DNA of 64,000 bases from CAG-390 sp045644325 (GTDB taxonomy: Bacteria > Bacillota > Clostridia > Oscillospirales > CAG-272): NCBI GenBank assembly GCA_045644325.1, contig JAZRGT010000031.1, positions 1 through 64,000 of the forward strand, given 5' to 3'. The notes beneath the pieces are model-generated. The model saw only the letters and a list, made by a program, of their open reading frames with translations. It made no database searches and was not told the DNA's origin. A program made the position numbers and the translations under genes. Shown piece by piece: positions 34,187 to 43,419 of the stretch. Position 1 is the first letter of the stretch; each line of letters begins with the position of its first letter.

Positions 34187-34906
34187 TTAGTTGCCGTACT
34201 TTTTCTGAAGCTGAGCCAATCTGTCGCTAACCTCCCGTGCTGCGGAAGTATCGGACTCACTTGCGGAAACAGGAGCTGTATATTCTTCTCCATATTTCTT
34301 CTGAAGCTCAGCCAATCTGTCTGAAACCGCATGCGAAGCGGCGCTTCCCGAATAATTAGCTTTCATAATAGCGGCACGCTCCTTGATCTTTCTCTTAGCT
34401 GCCTCAAGCTCTTTCTCGTCCTTGATGCTGCGCGCCATCTTATTTTCAATTTTGTTGATGATAGCGAGAACCATATCTACCACCCTGCCGATATCGCTTT
34501 CGTTATTGACCATAGCAGGAAGCTTCTTTTCGGGAACGACCTTAATAACGTATGAATACCACTCATAGTCGATAAGAGATGCAATATACATTTCGAGGTC
34601 AAGAAGGATCTCACGCACTCTGAGAAAATCATCGGTCTTATCATTATTATGACTGATCTGTGTTTCCAGTCTAGAGATCGCATCGTTAATACGAACAAGC
34701 TCTCTTTCGCTTGCCGAGGATCTGCTTTTTGCTAACAGCTCGCGTTCTCTCTGCTCAAGCATATTCTCAAGTTCCACCGCATTGCGGTCAAACTTTGAGA
34801 TCTTTTCATCCAGATGAGTTACAACTGCAGTGACGATTTCAGCCTCTTCGGCGGCTCTTTTTTCGATCGACTTTTTTCTATTGCTAAAAATCGTATCAAT
34901 TATCAT
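34187..34906 (-). CDS. ESCRT-III-like coiled-coil protein with two MIM1-like motifs
   Basis: A 239-residue helical protein: basic start (residues 10-20), long coiled hairpin (about 25-110), a linker 'VVPEKKLPAMV', further helix (140-185), and a C-terminus with two copies of VSDRLA(E/Q)LQKKYG (about 194-206 and 226-238) split by a Ser/Ala linker. The motif fits MIM1 ((D/E)xxLxxRLxxL(K/R)), which binds Vps4's MIT domain. Two copies would raise avidity. Second gene of the unit; AAAGGAG before the ATG. The ESCRT-III assignment is inferred; it could also be a PspA-like scaffold. Confidence 0.6.
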   Translation of the reverse strand: MIIDTIFSNRKKSIEKRAAEEAEIVTAVVTHLDEKISKFDRNAVELENMLEQRERELLAKSRSSASERELVRINDAISRLETQISHNNDKTDDFLRVREILLDLEMYIASLIDYEWYSYVIKVVPEKKLPAMVNNESDIGRVVDMVLAIINKIENKMARSIKDEKELEAAKRKIKERAAIMKANYSGSAASHAVSDRLAELQKKYGEEYTAPVSASESDTSAAREVSDRLAQLQKKYGN

Positions 34907-34923
34907 TGTATTTGTCTCCTTTA

Positions 34924-35463
34924 TTATTTTTGAGTGTGTTTGTTGATTGTGACTCTGTAAATATTCACGCTTTTAAGCATTAGCATATTTAACTTCAACA
35001 GAGCCGCAACCTCGGGATCGTTCTTGAGAGATGACTCAAGAATGTTGGGGAACTCCTCCGCTGAAACGCGATTTGCAATTTCACGGATGTGGACAAGAAG
35101 CTTATCTCTCAAGTACATCGAGTACCCCTCAAAGGTGTTATTAATAAGCTCCCTCTCATATAAATATGAGATATCACCTTCTTTTACAAACGGCAATCCT
35201 TTTCCATCCAAGGAAGATGCATCAACGTTTCTTCTTGAAACAATAACGCTGCCGTTTGCGGAATACCCTCTTCCGTCATCACCGAATCCCCAAGGGATTT
35301 CGATATCTCCAATACGGAGACACCAATAAAGATTGTCGGATTCATAGAAGCAATAGTCGGGGAAGACGTTTTGCTTCTTTGCCTCCACAAAAGGCTTGGT
35401 GCTGTACGCCGCAATAAATCTCTTGCCGTTAATAACGGATACTCGCTTTGTTTTCCAAAACAT
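34924..35463 (-). CDS. Possible SPFH-like protein, first gene of the ESCRT-like unit
   Basis: A 179-residue protein with alpha/beta pattern. 'IEIPWGFGDDGRGYSANGSVIVS' followed by 'YLRDKLLVHIREIANRVSAEEFPNI' and 'LLKLNMLMLKSVNIYRVTI' recalls the strand-helix-strand core of SPFH/band-7 domains, proteins that often go with PspA/Vipp1 (ESCRT-III superfamily) in bacteria. No membrane segment. The ATG at 35463 has GAGGGTG at 6 nt; the longer frame to 35604 would run over the promoter. The fold call is tentative. Confidence 0.4.
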   Translation of the reverse strand: MFWKTKRVSVINGKRFIAAYSTKPFVEAKKQNVFPDYCFYESDNLYWCLRIGDIEIPWGFGDDGRGYSANGSVIVSRRNVDASSLDGKGLPFVKEGDISYLYERELINNTFEGYSMYLRDKLLVHIREIANRVSAEEFPNILESSLKNDPEVAALLKLNMLMLKSVNIYRVTINKHTQK

Positions 35464-35490
35464 TTTTTCACCCTCGAACGTTGTGACAAT

Positions 35491-35519
35491 ATTATAACAC
35501 ATTCTATCTTTACACTCAA
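35491..35519 (-). promoter_or_regulatory. Promoter of the ESCRT-like unit
   Basis: TTGAGT (35514-35519), 17-nt spacer, TATAAT (35491-35496), minus strand, 28 nt before the start of the SPFH-like gene. It allows the distal unit to be expressed separately from the SNF2-Hsp70 unit. Confidence 0.75.
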
Positions 35520-35550
35520 GCAAATATATCCCGTTTTTCGGGAAATAGAA

Positions 35551-35589
35551 CTGCACTTCCAAATTTTTGCCCAAAATTTGAAAGTGCAG
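35551..35589 (-). terminator. Hairpin behind the Hsp70-like gene
   Basis: Arms CTGCACTTCCAAATTTT and AAAATTTGAAAGTGCAG around GCCC (35551-35589). It lies 26 nt past the stop of the Hsp70-like gene and before the next promoter. No clear T-run follows, so termination may be leaky. Confidence 0.5.
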
Positions 35590-35614
35590 AGATAATATAT
35601 ACAATATGGTTAGT

Positions 35615-37120
35615 CTATTCTGAAAGCAAGCTGTCTAAAAAATTCCGACATTTTTCACAAATATTCGGACCGTCAAGAAAATTTTCAACAATTCTAAAAT
35701 AACGCATATGTTTTTCTTTAAGCTCATCGTACATCTTTTGTAAATGGATCGAATCAGAGTTCAGAACAGGATCGCGCGCTGCCGCAGTTCTTCCTACATC
35801 CGTATTCCAAGCCGCCTTCACTGCAGCACCAAGTGCAACAACGTTTTCCGAAGCGAGCTTCACGTACTTTTTGTCTTTGTTGGCATCCTTTATTCGCAAA
35901 GCTCCATCATCTGTCTCCTTATCAACCCAAAGCACATTTGGAATGGGGATTATAAAATCCTGACAAATATGCCTTATGACCGTTTCTCTCAACGCCTTTA
36001 TCCTTGCAGTTCCGCCGGTAAAAATAATGTGAGAAACCTTCTTATTATTCAATCGGTCTTTATTCAGGTTGATATAATAATTTATATGCTCAGCGCACTG
36101 AATAAAGCAGTTTTCGATATTTATTGAGCGATCATCTTCGCTCGTGTAGATTCCAACATAAATCGTATCGCCTTTTATTGAGCTGCCGATCTGATTCTTT
36201 TGCAAGACGAATTTCTTGATTTTTGTTTTACCGTCTTTGGTCAGCGTAGATTCCACGCGCATAGTTTGAGGCGTCGTGTCATTTTCATTGCCTTGGAAAA
36301 AGTCTGTCTTGCTCTTTTCCACAGAATAATCAAACAACGGAGTATCTCGCTTCTCACCATTTACATTCAATATCGTGCTGTTTTTATATATCTGAATGCA
36401 AAGCTCCTCGGTTATCTGCTTGCCCATCTTGATATCCATTCTTCCATTTTCAATACTTGCTGGAGCTGTGATAGGGCAAATACTGATAGAATCGTCTTCG
36501 GGGCACTTGTTGGCTTGGATGACGGTCATATCAAGCGTATATCCGCCAAAATCTGCAACGAGGATCAGATCGCCGTCTTTGATTTTATTTTTGTATTCGT
36601 TTACTTTTTGATGTGCCTCATTATAAGCAATTACCGCAAGAACAGGCTCGGGAGCGTATATAATTTCTATTTTTTGAGATGTTCCGAAAACACTTTGGCA
36701 AGTATTAAAAATAATATCTCTGAGGTTTTCGCAATATTTACTCTGGTTGGTTGGAGAAGTATACGTGGGATGACCGAAACATACCCTCTTCAATGTAGAA
36801 AAATTGTATTCGATACTGTCTTTCCTACATTTTTTTATGATTTTGAACAACACTTTCATATATTCTTCAACGTAATCTATGCGAATTCCTTGACCGATAT
36901 CCTCCTTCAAAGAATCAATGATTGCTATATCAGCACTCGTATTAAAAGCATATTGAAAATATCCCGTTTTATCTTCGGTCATTGCGGTTGCAAAATATTT
37001 GTCGTTAAGTAATTTATCGTAAAAAATTATCGGTTCTTTATCTTTATCCTCGTATCCCACCACGCTGACCGAGCTGCTTCCGAAATCTATACCCAGATAT
37101 TTGATATTTATATTGGACAT
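35615..37120 (-). CDS. Hsp70/actin-fold ATPase without substrate-binding domain
   Basis: A 501-residue protein with the actin/Hsp70 ATPase motifs: phosphate 1 'GIDFGSSSVSVV' (10-21), phosphate 2 'LVADFGGYTLDMTVI' (187-201) and adenosine 'HIIFTGGTARIKALRETV' (364-381). After the ATPase fold only a short helical tail remains, ending with 'CEKCRNFLDSLL'; the classical substrate-binding domain is missing. Hsp70-like proteins of this kind occur in bacterial stress and conflict clusters. Last gene of the proximal unit; GGAG 8 nt before the ATG. Confidence 0.85.
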   Translation of the reverse strand: MSNINIKYLGIDFGSSSVSVVGYEDKDKEPIIFYDKLLNDKYFATAMTEDKTGYFQYAFNTSADIAIIDSLKEDIGQGIRIDYVEEYMKVLFKIIKKCRKDSIEYNFSTLKRVCFGHPTYTSPTNQSKYCENLRDIIFNTCQSVFGTSQKIEIIYAPEPVLAVIAYNEAHQKVNEYKNKIKDGDLILVADFGGYTLDMTVIQANKCPEDDSISICPITAPASIENGRMDIKMGKQITEELCIQIYKNSTILNVNGEKRDTPLFDYSVEKSKTDFFQGNENDTTPQTMRVESTLTKDGKTKIKKFVLQKNQIGSSIKGDTIYVGIYTSEDDRSINIENCFIQCAEHINYYINLNKDRLNNKKVSHIIFTGGTARIKALRETVIRHICQDFIIPIPNVLWVDKETDDGALRIKDANKDKKYVKLASENVVALGAAVKAAWNTDVGRTAAARDPVLNSDSIHLQKMYDELKEKHMRYFRIVENFLDGPNICEKCRNFLDSLLSE

Positions 37121-37135
37121 AATAATTGCTCCTTA

Positions 37136-37783
37136 TTAGTAGCTTTGACCGCGGGCGTCAGCCAGCACCTTAATAACGTTTTCTATCTGTTCTGTCAGAA
37201 ATTCGACCGAGTTTGATCCTCTAGTTCTGATCAGAGAATTGATCGCATTACATACGCCGTCTCTCAGCTTCTCTTCGAGATCTGATATTTCCGCATAATA
37301 CGCTTCCTTCTGCTCAATAAGGTCTTCCAGTTCCTTGATTTTTTCACTCTCAACACCGTCAGATTTAGCAGAGGGTGCTGCCTTCTCCACTTCAAGGTCA
37401 TTAATACGAGCAATAAGCTTTGCGTTATTCTTAATCTCTTCCTTAAGCTTCAACTCAAGCTCTTCGATCATTGCGCAATTTTCAAAGACCGGCACGACAT
37501 TTTCATTGAGCATGAGCTTTATCTCTTGTAGCTCTTTGATCAAAATTTTCATTACCTTGTTGTTCTGATGCAATACTTCATCATGCATGCAGGTAGGATC
37601 GCGTGGCTCATCTTTTTCTTTTGCATCTCCGCTTTTGAGTGCAGGCTCTTTATCATCAGTATCAACAGCTACGTTTCTTTTGGACTTGAGTGCAAAAATT
37701 ACAAGAACCGCCGTAACCGTTATCGAAAGCAATAGCACATATCCCAACATACATGCTGCAAGTATCTGCAAAATATTTTCCAT
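37136..37783 (-). CDS. Single-pass membrane protein with coiled-coil cytoplasmic tail
   Basis: A 215-residue protein. Residues about 6-32 are a transmembrane helix ('AACMLGYVLLLSITVTAVLVIFAL') followed by KSKR, so the C-terminus should be cytoplasmic. A charged linker and two coiled coils (about 70-130 and 145-180) fill the rest. It may tie the Hsp70-like ATPase or the coiled-coil proteins to the membrane. It precedes the Hsp70-like gene by 15 nt. No enzyme motif. Confidence 0.75.
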   Translation of the reverse strand: MENILQILAACMLGYVLLLSITVTAVLVIFALKSKRNVAVDTDDKEPALKSGDAKEKDEPRDPTCMHDEVLHQNNKVMKILIKELQEIKLMLNENVVPVFENCAMIEELELKLKEEIKNNAKLIARINDLEVEKAAPSAKSDGVESEKIKELEDLIEQKEAYYAEISDLEEKLRDGVCNAINSLIRTRGSNSVEFLTEQIENVIKVLADARGQSY

Positions 37784-37805
37784 TACTATACCCCCTTTTT
37801 ATTTG

Positions 37806-39752
37806 TTAATTGCTTTTACATAGCTTATTTAAGCTTTCATTATAATCCCAATGATGCCCGAAGCTTAATTCGAGAAACCAAACTGAGCTATCTACTGTAA
37901 TATTATCACCAAAAACTATTTCTCTTAAATCTAAAGGATAAAGGTTATATAGCTTCCTTACAGCCTCCTCATTAAGCTTTACCATTCCCAAATCACCGCA
38001 AACTATCAATCTTTTAGGATGGTAGTTGGAGCCGTCGACGCGATATAATTGCTGACCGTTATTTAAGAGATTAGCATCTTGCGAATTCAAACAGATACAT
38101 ACTGTATCTTCACAAGAACATTTTTTGATATGATAGGTTTGTAAGCGCTTCGAGCCATCAAAGCGGATCTCTAATTTCGGATCGTCTACCGGAATAGTTG
38201 TAATACGCGAGAAGGAATTCTTTTCTACGGCAAACTGACAACAGGTACAAACGTAATGCTCCTCACCCGACATTCTCTTAAAATCCGTACTACGCCCGCA
38301 CCGCGGGCAAACAGCTATTTCCGAAATCACAAAATCGACCTCGTTTGTCGGAGTCACTCTGACTGCGTTAAGATAATCAAGGGCGTTAGTCAGTTGGTCA
38401 ATACTGTCCATCTGATTAACGATCTTTGTAACCATAACCTTGACTTCGCCAACCTCGCTATGTGTCTGTTTTACAGATTCGTACATATCAAGCAACAGCT
38501 TCTTGTTCTCTTGGTCGAGCGAACGGATCGCGTCGGTTACCTTCTTCAAAAGCTCTGCTGAGGAAATATCATCATTATTCTTACCGTTGCGAAGCTCGTT
38601 TAAAATCTTATCGAGCCTTTTATTGATATTATTCTCGCTCTTTTTGAGAAGATCGTTGACAGAATAAACGATCTCTTGCTGTTGATTATTGATATCTCGC
38701 TTAAAGGCTTCAAAATATTCCACGCCGACGATCTTACCAGCTAGCATTTTCATTTCCTTTATATGCTTTTCACCGATATCGTTGCCAACGTGCCGAATCT
38801 CCCGAAGTACCGCTTCAAACTTTTCCTTTATTTCATCATCCTTAACAGACTCAATAATACTGAAAGTTTCACCGCAGCTGAGGCAATGAACATTGTTGTC
38901 ACTGTCTTTGTAAACGTTTCTTCCGGTTGCTTGGCATGCGGGACACTCAAGACGAAAATAGCAAAACGGATCTGTTTTGGCTATATGGTCGATCTTGATT
39001 TCCGAAAAGCTTTTTCCGGTCTGCTCGCAAATCTGCTCCATATAGTTAAACGCAGGCTTGAGAGTTTTAATAAGATTGTCGTTTCCCTCTTCTATCATAT
39101 GCTGAATGATCTTTATCATATCCTGGTCTTTTGAGCTCATTCTGAGATATTTTAACTCATATACCTGATTATGGATAAGGTCTAACAGTCCTCGAACTGC
39201 CTTAGGTGTTTTATCCAATTCTACTCCAAGCAAATCTAGGCAAATATCTTCTTTTTTTACATTCAGACTTTTATTTTGAGCATCATCTGTTTGTTTTGCC
39301 ACTTCGTCAAGCACTTTATCAATAGCCTTTTTGAAGGTTCTGATCATTTCGTCGGCTTCCGAATCGGTCATAACATCAATCCTATTCAACCATCCCAAAA
39401 TATCACCTTCCGAAAGCTCAAGCATACGGTTGAACTTTTTGGACATCTTCTTTGACATCCGGGTATAATCAAGTCTATCGATGAACTCCGCAAGCTGATC
39501 TTTTTGCTTGGAATTCAGCTCATTGATATAATCAATAAGCTCTCTAAAAAGTTTTTTTCTTGCCTTGAACTTATTGGTGAAGAAGAAGGTACCGTCAGGA
39601 AAGACCCGTTGAACCACGCTCTCCATAAATTCCTCACCCGCACCGCCTGCAACGGATTCTATAAGCTCGCCTACGATATTCCCCGCCACCGCCTTAGCTT
39701 TTTTAAGCCAAGTACAAGAAATAAAGATTAATAAATATTCTACAATTTCCAT
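37806..39752 (-). CDS. Coiled-coil protein with zinc-ribbon modules
   Basis: A 648-residue protein. An N-terminal hydrophobic stretch (about 5-15) is followed by a helical region; a zinc ribbon at about 280-310 ('CPACQ...CLSCG'); long coiled coils (about 315-455); a second ribbon ('CPRCG...CTCC') near 480-505 and a Cys-rich 'CSCEDTVCIC' near 550. The C-terminal end is a beta-rich domain ('LYPLDLREIVFGDNITVDSSVWFLELSF') with a leucine-rich flavour. It may be a scaffold in the cluster. Not recognised as a family. RBS GAGGATG. Confidence 0.7.
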   Translation of the reverse strand: MEIVEYLLIFISCTWLKKAKAVAGNIVGELIESVAGGAGEEFMESVVQRVFPDGTFFFTNKFKARKKLFRELIDYINELNSKQKDQLAEFIDRLDYTRMSKKMSKKFNRMLELSEGDILGWLNRIDVMTDSEADEMIRTFKKAIDKVLDEVAKQTDDAQNKSLNVKKEDICLDLLGVELDKTPKAVRGLLDLIHNQVYELKYLRMSSKDQDMIKIIQHMIEEGNDNLIKTLKPAFNYMEQICEQTGKSFSEIKIDHIAKTDPFCYFRLECPACQATGRNVYKDSDNNVHCLSCGETFSIIESVKDDEIKEKFEAVLREIRHVGNDIGEKHIKEMKMLAGKIVGVEYFEAFKRDINNQQQEIVYSVNDLLKKSENNINKRLDKILNELRNGKNNDDISSAELLKKVTDAIRSLDQENKKLLLDMYESVKQTHSEVGEVKVMVTKIVNQMDSIDQLTNALDYLNAVRVTPTNEVDFVISEIAVCPRCGRSTDFKRMSGEEHYVCTCCQFAVEKNSFSRITTIPVDDPKLEIRFDGSKRLQTYHIKKCSCEDTVCICLNSQDANLLNNGQQLYRVDGSNYHPKRLIVCGDLGMVKLNEEAVRKLYNLYPLDLREIVFGDNITVDSSVWFLELSFGHHWDYNESLNKLCKSN

Positions 39753-39766
39753 ATCATCCTCGCTTT

Positions 39767-41014
39767 TTATTCAAATGCTATGATATAATCAGCAATCTCG
39801 GGATTTATAGAGCGACAATCCCAAACAAGCTCTTCCGGTACCCTAAAAGTTATATTATCAGGAAGAGAGCTTATATCCTCAACGACTATTTTGGTTGGAT
39901 AGGGACTGCGAAGCACAATAGCGGTTACCGTGCTTTCTTCAATACTGCCTTTAATATGTATTTCGGGCGCATACACCTCGACGATCCGTACTGCAGAACC
40001 GTCAAAAGCTCCTGCTTCAATGGAAGCGATCGACTCGGGTAATACAACGGTTTTGATCGCGGTTGCGTCGCGGAAGGCTCCCGGACCAACCGCTGTTACC
40101 TTTATCTTTGTTTTTACGGTGGGATCAATTTTGTATATATGCTTCAAAATCAAGGAGTTGATATCGTTGATGGGTTTGATTATATCCACTCTACCCTTAA
40201 GCACGTCATCCTGAATAAAGATCAGAATATCACTTGTCATCTTTGCATCGTTGGTTAAAGTATCATTGACTGTGTATATTTCCTTCTCACCCAAAGGCAG
40301 TAGGTCCTTTGCTGTCAAAAACACACCGTTGAAAGTTGCGCTTCTTTCGCCCTGAGTATCCGTGATCTCGTATGTAGCAAAGCGTGAGTATAAATCGCGG
40401 TCGCACCATGTGTCGGCACACTCTACGGCATTCATATTGGGAGTTAATGCAAACGGTATAAATAAGATGACCCAAACAAAGCAAACAGCCAACATTCCCG
40501 TTTGCTTTGCTATACTCAAGTTACTACTTTTGGTACTGGTAGGGAGATTAAGCACGTATAAAACAAACAACAATAGCGAAGTAAATGTGTGGCAAGGAAG
40601 TAAAGCAACAACGATAATACCAAAGTACAAAGCAAGTTCGCACAGAATAATAATATACATCGTTCGGAAATGCATTATTCTGAAAATTGTCAGGATCAAG
40701 CAGATGCATACGGTGAACGATATCAAAACAACCAAAGCGATAAGTGACAAGCTTAAGGTACGATCGACAGCAAAACCGCTATACAAGGCGTGTGATAACA
40801 AAATCAGTATTGAAAATGCTATACAAATAAACCATCTGGAACACAAAATGGCACCGGAAACTTTGCACCTGTTGATTTCTTTTGTTAATTTGGCGTTTTT
40901 TCTACGCTCTCTCTCCAATACTCGATTATATTGGATTTGTTGTCCAGCAGCCTCTTTGCTGACTATTACACTTGGAGATTCGTACTGCTTCAGATCAAGC
41001 AAATAATTACTCAT
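39767..41014 (-). CDS. Multi-pass membrane protein with BspA-type leucine-rich end
   Basis: A 415-residue protein: cytoplasmic charged N-terminus with a short coiled coil ('ERERRKNAKLTKEINR'), about five transmembrane helices (about 45-200) and an exposed C-terminal domain with LRR_5/BspA-like repeats ('VTAVGPGAFRDATAIKTVVLPESIASIEAGAFDGSAVRIVEVYA'). The ATG at 41014 has GGAGG at 11 nt. Its start overlaps the stop of the zinc-cluster gene by 8 nt, so they are translated together. It may sense surface or envelope stress for the cluster. Confidence 0.7.
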   Translation of the reverse strand: MSNYLLDLKQYESPSVIVSKEAAGQQIQYNRVLERERRKNAKLTKEINRCKVSGAILCSRWFICIAFSILILLSHALYSGFAVDRTLSLSLIALVVLISFTVCICLILTIFRIMHFRTMYIIILCELALYFGIIVVALLPCHTFTSLLLFVLYVLNLPTSTKSSNLSIAKQTGMLAVCFVWVILFIPFALTPNMNAVECADTWCDRDLYSRFATYEITDTQGERSATFNGVFLTAKDLLPLGEKEIYTVNDTLTNDAKMTSDILIFIQDDVLKGRVDIIKPINDINSLILKHIYKIDPTVKTKIKVTAVGPGAFRDATAIKTVVLPESIASIEAGAFDGSAVRIVEVYAPEIHIKGSIEESTVTAIVLRSPYPTKIVVEDISSLPDNITFRVPEELVWDCRSINPEIADYIIAFE

Positions 41015-43418
41015 TGCATATACCTCCATACGTCACTCTATCGTTTTCTTTGTAGAATAAGTAAGTGTCTCCTTCGTAAACAGATATCGTGAATTCATAC
41101 GTAATCTTTTTCTCAAGAACAGCAACGTGCTTGAATTCTATCGTTATATTTCGATCAAAATCATTGTTTCGTATGCTCTTACGGACGCAAGATCTATCCG
41201 CTAAAGTCAAATAAGGGAGATACTTCTTGATATTTTTCTTAACGTGGTTCTCAAGATGATGCTTTGCCCGGGTTTGAGTATTTTCGCGCTTGTTCAGATA
41301 ATCCAGAACTTTGGAGTAGATCTCCTCTGCTTTCTTTTTCTCGGAATCATACTTATCATCGCATTCGGTCGCACAATTCGGACAAAATATTAATCTGAAC
41401 GGAGATGCATCGGATTTGCATTTATCCACGCAAGAGGGGCATATTATTCTGTCGCAAGAAGAACATCTGCGAAATTTCTCATAGGAGAGTTTATCATAAT
41501 ACTTCGCCTTGCCGCACACAACGCAATGGAATACCAGCCCAGGATATTTCGCATCATCCAGCACGTACTGCTTCATTCCATCGTCGCTCTCTACCTCAAA
41601 CAGCTTCAGTTCACCGTCGCACCCCTGAATAATATCTTTGGAGAGGCAATTACGGCACGCCAACTCGCCTTTATTAACGACCTTCGGACGTAACGCAGAG
41701 ATCTTGCTGTTTGTAGCACATCTCGAACAAACGCGGCTTTGGCAGATTTGGCATCTGTTGTCTTCGGACTTGTTATCGTGTAAAACAGCCTGTCCGCAGT
41801 TAGCACATGTAAATACATTGCCGTTTTTTTCAATAGGAAGAAAACCGTTTGTATCAACAAGGGCGTAAACCGTGCCCGATCTATTACCGCAAATGACGTT
41901 TTCGGTCTTTTGATATGTATAAGCACCGCGGGAAAATCTGTCTTGACAGTTATCACAAGAATGTTTGCCGTCAAGCAAGATATGAGAAGCAAGGTAAGCA
42001 TCCTTTTGCTTTTCCGAAGAATAGTAGATCGTTCTTCCACAGATCTCACACGTAAAGCTGTGGACGCCCGAGGTATATATATCACCGAATTCAATCTTTT
42101 GGTCCTTCAGATAATATGCTGCTGAGAAATGTTCATAATAGTGGTATTTTCCTGTAAGAGGACATTTGCGACACTCACTCTTAAGCCGAAAATTATTATC
42201 GACAAAAAACACATCCTTAATGTAAAAATGCTTGGTAACGCCGTTTCTTTCAACACCGACCGCATAATTATTAATTGCCCGTACCTGATTTTCCCCATTA
42301 GCAAGAGTTGCTACAAAATTGGGGTCTTTAAGAGTCCATTTATCCGGGATGATCTTGATGCCTTTGCCGTTTTTTTCAACCTTGTGCGCCAGCACAAGCG
42401 ATCCGAAATCATTGATCGGATATTCATTCGGTATGTTAGTCAAGCCTTCGAATTTATAGGTTGGCTCTTGATTTTTTAATTGGCTCTCAGACAAATAGAG
42501 ATAAAGCTGAGTGGTGACTTCAAATGCCCCCAAGCTGCTTCGCCAGATCACAGAAAGGTCGCCTATCTCTCGGTTGCACGAAAAACGATACACATACTTT
42601 TTATCATTAACAGCATCAATCAAAAGTGCACAGGGCTTTACCGTCAGCTGACCGACCTTTGCATCCTCCTGAATTGAAACGCGCCCGAGAAATTGACAAA
42701 ATTGAGAGCTCTCGGATGCAGCAAGCACGCTCAACATTTTTTGGATATTTTCACGACGGCAGCTTTCGTTGGCGCTTTCACCCGGAAGCTGACCGTTCAG
42801 AATGAAATTCAATATTTCACTCGCTTGATTTTGTGCCGCACCCTGCTTCAAAAGCTTTTCAGCATCCAATTCCGATTCAGAGAATGTACTACGCTCGTCC
42901 TTATCAATATGCTTGTGCGTATAGACGGTTGAGCCCTCTCCGTTTTCATATTTCATATCTACGGTCAAATAATCAACCATTCTTTCGTAGATATCTCCAA
43001 CTGCTGCAACGATTTCCACCTCGATCTCGTAATGAGAGAAAAACCAATCAACGCCGTGTTCAGCCTCCTTCGGTGGATCACTTATACTGATTTCTCCGTG
43101 GGTTCGGTTGCCGAACAGCTTATTATTCAAAAGATCTTTTTCAGGCGGTATGGTGTTGTATTGAACATAATAACAGCTGTAATCCTTCTTGACCTTATCC
43201 ATCAATCGGGTTATAAATCTTGAGGCACGAATGGCACGCTCGGCGTTGGGGTGTTGTTCCGAATCGGGATTTTCCCCAAAGCATATCTCATAATGAATAT
43301 CATCGAGATAGCAGGAAACGTAGTTGCTATTTTCTTGGTAATCCGTAACAAGATTTTCTTCTTTCGCCGCCTTCAATAATTCATATATCTGTTTTTCTTG
43401 ATCGGTTAGAATAATCAT
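41007..43418 (-). CDS. Large protein with serial zinc clusters
   Basis: An 803-residue cytoplasmic protein I do not recognise. The N-terminal half is alpha/beta without clear motifs. The middle and C-terminal parts (about 440-730) hold at least four Cys clusters of treble-clef, RING or zinc-ribbon type: 'CRKCPLTG', 'CEICG..CDNCQ', 'CANCG..CQICQSRVCSRCA', 'CVVCG..CSSCDRIICPSCVDKC' and 'CPNCATEC'. The CxxC-x4-CxxC-x3-C form resembles RING-like folds. It starts 1 nt after the SNF2-type gene stop. A partner or target-binding role is a guess. Confidence 0.75.
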   Translation of the reverse strand: MIILTDQEKQIYELLKAAKEENLVTDYQENSNYVSCYLDDIHYEICFGENPDSEQHPNAERAIRASRFITRLMDKVKKDYSCYYVQYNTIPPEKDLLNNKLFGNRTHGEISISDPPKEAEHGVDWFFSHYEIEVEIVAAVGDIYERMVDYLTVDMKYENGEGSTVYTHKHIDKDERSTFSESELDAEKLLKQGAAQNQASEILNFILNGQLPGESANESCRRENIQKMLSVLAASESSQFCQFLGRVSIQEDAKVGQLTVKPCALLIDAVNDKKYVYRFSCNREIGDLSVIWRSSLGAFEVTTQLYLYLSESQLKNQEPTYKFEGLTNIPNEYPINDFGSLVLAHKVEKNGKGIKIIPDKWTLKDPNFVATLANGENQVRAINNYAVGVERNGVTKHFYIKDVFFVDNNFRLKSECRKCPLTGKYHYYEHFSAAYYLKDQKIEFGDIYTSGVHSFTCEICGRTIYYSSEKQKDAYLASHILLDGKHSCDNCQDRFSRGAYTYQKTENVICGNRSGTVYALVDTNGFLPIEKNGNVFTCANCGQAVLHDNKSEDNRCQICQSRVCSRCATNSKISALRPKVVNKGELACRNCLSKDIIQGCDGELKLFEVESDDGMKQYVLDDAKYPGLVFHCVVCGKAKYYDKLSYEKFRRCSSCDRIICPSCVDKCKSDASPFRLIFCPNCATECDDKYDSEKKKAEEIYSKVLDYLNKRENTQTRAKHHLENHVKKNIKKYLPYLTLADRSCVRKSIRNNDFDRNITIEFKHVAVLEKKITYEFTISVYEGDTYLFYKENDRVTYGGICNE

Positions 43419-43419
43419 T

